NCBI GenBank assembly: GCA_929200455.1
Contig: CAKMZR010000118.1
Span: 1-5,412, forward strand
DNA: 5,412 nt
Source of the DNA: an uncultured Alphaproteobacteria bacterium
GTDB lineage: Bacteria; Pseudomonadota; Alphaproteobacteria; CAKMZR01
Reading direction: 5' to 3'
The notes under the pieces are model-generated. The model made no database searches, had not been told where the DNA came from, and was given only the letters and a program-made list of their open reading frames with translations. Below, piece after piece: positions 4,439-5,412 of the stretch. The position numbers and the translations under genes were made by a program. Numbering within the stretch: the stretch's first letter is position 1; every line of letters begins with the position of its first letter.

Positions 4439-5412
4439 GATGAGAGTTGCGGTTGTGCCCAAGAAGGGTCTATGTGTTTTGTGATGATGATGTGGGGAGT
4501 GAATCCGAGAGCGGTTATGAGGGAGGATGTGTGAGAGACGAGTTGTTTTTCGAGTTCTTGTTGCAGGGGACGTTCGGAGGCGATGGTGACATTGAAGGGT
4601 CGAGACTGAGGTGATTGTAGGGGTAGGGATTGGGTTTGGATTCTGCCTTCGATTTGGAGGGAACCGATTTGGTGGAGGTGTGAGACGACGCGAAAGCGTT
4701 GTTCATGGATTTTTTGTTTGTTGTTTTGTTCTTCTTGAGGAGGAGGTTGGTATGAGGCGAAAAAGAATTTGTCGAAGGTTTGTTGATTGAGGACGGGTAC
4801 GGAGAGCCAATTCCATCCTGAGGGGGATCGTCGGGAAGATGCGGGAGAATTTTGGTGATTTTGGAAGAGTTTTTGGAGTCGTTGGAAGAGGGAAGGATTT
4901 TGTTTGGCTAGGGTTTGTGAGAGTTGGGGTCCGAGCCATTGTTCAGGTTTTCCTTTTCCGAGGGCGGAAAGGAGGAAGAGGATGGCGGTTCCCATGAGGG
5001 GGTTGCTGGCTTGGGGTATGAGGGTTGCAAGCGGCGGGGTTTGGGTGGTTGGCGTATTGGGGGGGAAGAGGTTTTCCAGGGTATCGAGGAGGGTGGATGT
5101 GAGGTTTGAGGAAGGGTTGTTGGATGCGGGGGAGAGGGAGAAGGAGACTTGTGTATTGTGTGGGAGGGGGAGGGGAGCAGAGAGTCGGAAGAGTCCGTGT
5201 GGTGAATTGAGGAGGTGAGCGGGGGAATTGGGTTGGGAAGAGATGAGGTTTCCGCTGATGGTGGGTGTGTTGGCGGGGAGGGATTGTTTTCCGGTAGAGG
5301 AGGTGGCGAGGAGTGTGAGGGAGAGGGAGTCGCCGTGGGCGAGGGAGGATAGGGGTGCGGGGGGAGGGAGGGGAGCAGAGGGAGTGGGAGCAGCAGATGT
5401 GGGAGCAGAGGG
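4435..5412 (-). CDS. FliK-like (flagellar hook-length control C-terminal domain-like) protein, 5' end missing
   Basis: The frame is open from the right edge to TGA at 4437-4435, giving 325 residues; the N-terminus lies outside, and ATG 4995 is only internal. Fragment residues 1-24 are a Pro/Ala/Ser/Thr-rich linker. A small beta-rich segment, about 25-95, has HGDSLSLTLL and GLFRLSAPLPLPHNTQVSFSL, like the repeated small domains in FliK-like proteins. A helical part (140-185) includes LFLLSALGKGKPEQWLG. Residues about 199-310 resemble the Flg_hook/FliK C-terminal fold: GWNWLSVPVL, a RFRVVSHLHQIGSLQIEGRI strand pair, FNVTIASERPLQQELEKQL, then GFTPHIIIT. Comparable poorly characterised proteins occur in alphaproteobacteria. 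A flagellar role is uncertain because no flagellar gene is visible. Codons end in C or A and the protein is very Gln-rich: 26 Gln in the last 186 residues. It overlaps the next gene by 4 nt. Confidence 0.7.
   Translation of the reverse strand, partial: PSAPTSAAPTPSAPLPPPAPLSSLAHGDSLSLTLLATSSTGKQSLPANTPTISGNLISSQPNSPAHLLNSPHGLFRLSAPLPLPHNTQVSFSLSPASNNPSSNLTSTLLDTLENLFPPNTPTTQTPPLATLIPQASNPLMGTAILFLLSALGKGKPEQWLGPQLSQTLAKQNPSLFQRLQKLFQNHQNSPASSRRSPSGWNWLSVPVLNQQTFDKFFFASYQPPPQEEQNNKQKIHEQRFRVVSHLHQIGSLQIEGRIQTQSLPLQSPQSRPFNVTIASERPLQQELEKQLVSHTSSLITALGFTPHIIITKHIDPSWAQPQLSS
5337..5388 (+). other. G-quadruplex-capable tract array
   Basis: Eight runs of three or more G are separated by loops of 1-6 nt: 5337-5339, 5343-5345, 5352-5355, 5359-5364, 5366-5368, 5370-5373, 5380-5382 and 5386-5388. 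The densest part, 5352-5373, has loops TGC, A and A. It lies in the template strand of the FliK-like gene, over codons for its Pro/Ser/Ala-rich linker and the start of the beta-rich segment. Confidence 0.55.
5371..5412. repeat. Short low-complexity repeat encoding a PSAP-type linker
   Basis: The 12-mer GGGAGCAGAGGG occurs at 5371-5382 and again at 5401-5412. A diverged GGGAGCAGCAG copy lies between them at 5386-5396. On the minus strand the units encode Pro-Ser-Ala-Pro and a related Ser-Ala-Ala-Pro, part of a flexible linker in the FliK-like protein. The repeat may continue past the window edge. Confidence 0.5.

Noticed and set aside
4904..5218. A 104-codon plus-strand frame opposite the FliK-like gene.
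   Set aside because: Low-complexity Gly/Arg/Glu/Val product; the opposite strand has an uninterrupted frame to the window edge with coherent domain structure.

Overview
The window looks like chromosomal DNA from a Gram-negative bacterium. A LolA-type periplasmic lipoprotein chaperone implies an outer membrane. The LolA variant and the FliK-like gene two positions upstream of it most resemble forms I associate with Alphaproteobacteria, especially the Rhodospirillales/Acetobacteraceae side. That placement is inference from remembered family patterns, not a search. No mobile element, RNA gene, CRISPR array or phage gene is visible.

Layout: (1) 1-592, minus strand: a TVP38/TMEM64 (SNARE-associated) membrane protein, cut by the left edge. 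(2) 593-764: a divergent intergenic region with a good sigma70-like promoter for the minus-strand gene, a weaker candidate for the plus-strand operon, and a strong ribosome binding site before pxpB. (3) 765-3273, plus strand: a tight three-gene operon pxpB-pxpC-pxpA, encoding the prokaryotic ATP-dependent 5-oxoprolinase that returns 5-oxoproline (pyroglutamate) to glutamate. The gaps are 5 nt and then a 4-nt ATGA overlap. (4) 3285-5412, minus strand, convergent with pxpA across only 11 nt. In transcription order it holds a FliK-like hook-length-control-type protein (5' end outside the window), a small unrecognised protein with a QueF-like C-terminal half that lacks the catalytic residues, and lolA. 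The first two overlap by ATGA; lolA follows after 38 nt.

The most striking property is not a gene. The plus strand is extremely G-rich and C-poor over most of the window whichever strand is coding: 60-base samples contain 27-30 G against 2 C. The leftmost bases are nearly balanced. Plus-strand genes therefore use G/T-ending codons and encode Gly/Val/Glu/Arg-rich proteins. Minus-strand genes use C/A-ending codons and encode Pro/Ser/Thr/Gln/Asn-rich proteins. The same bias explains long empty antisense frames, G-quadruplex-type tracts, and strong Shine-Dalgarno sites on one strand with almost none on the other. This resembles strong replication-strand mutational asymmetry, with the plus strand as the probable leading strand.

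I see no clear new multi-gene system. The genes are mostly housekeeping or metabolic. The QueF-like gene and the compositional asymmetry are the parts most worth checking.
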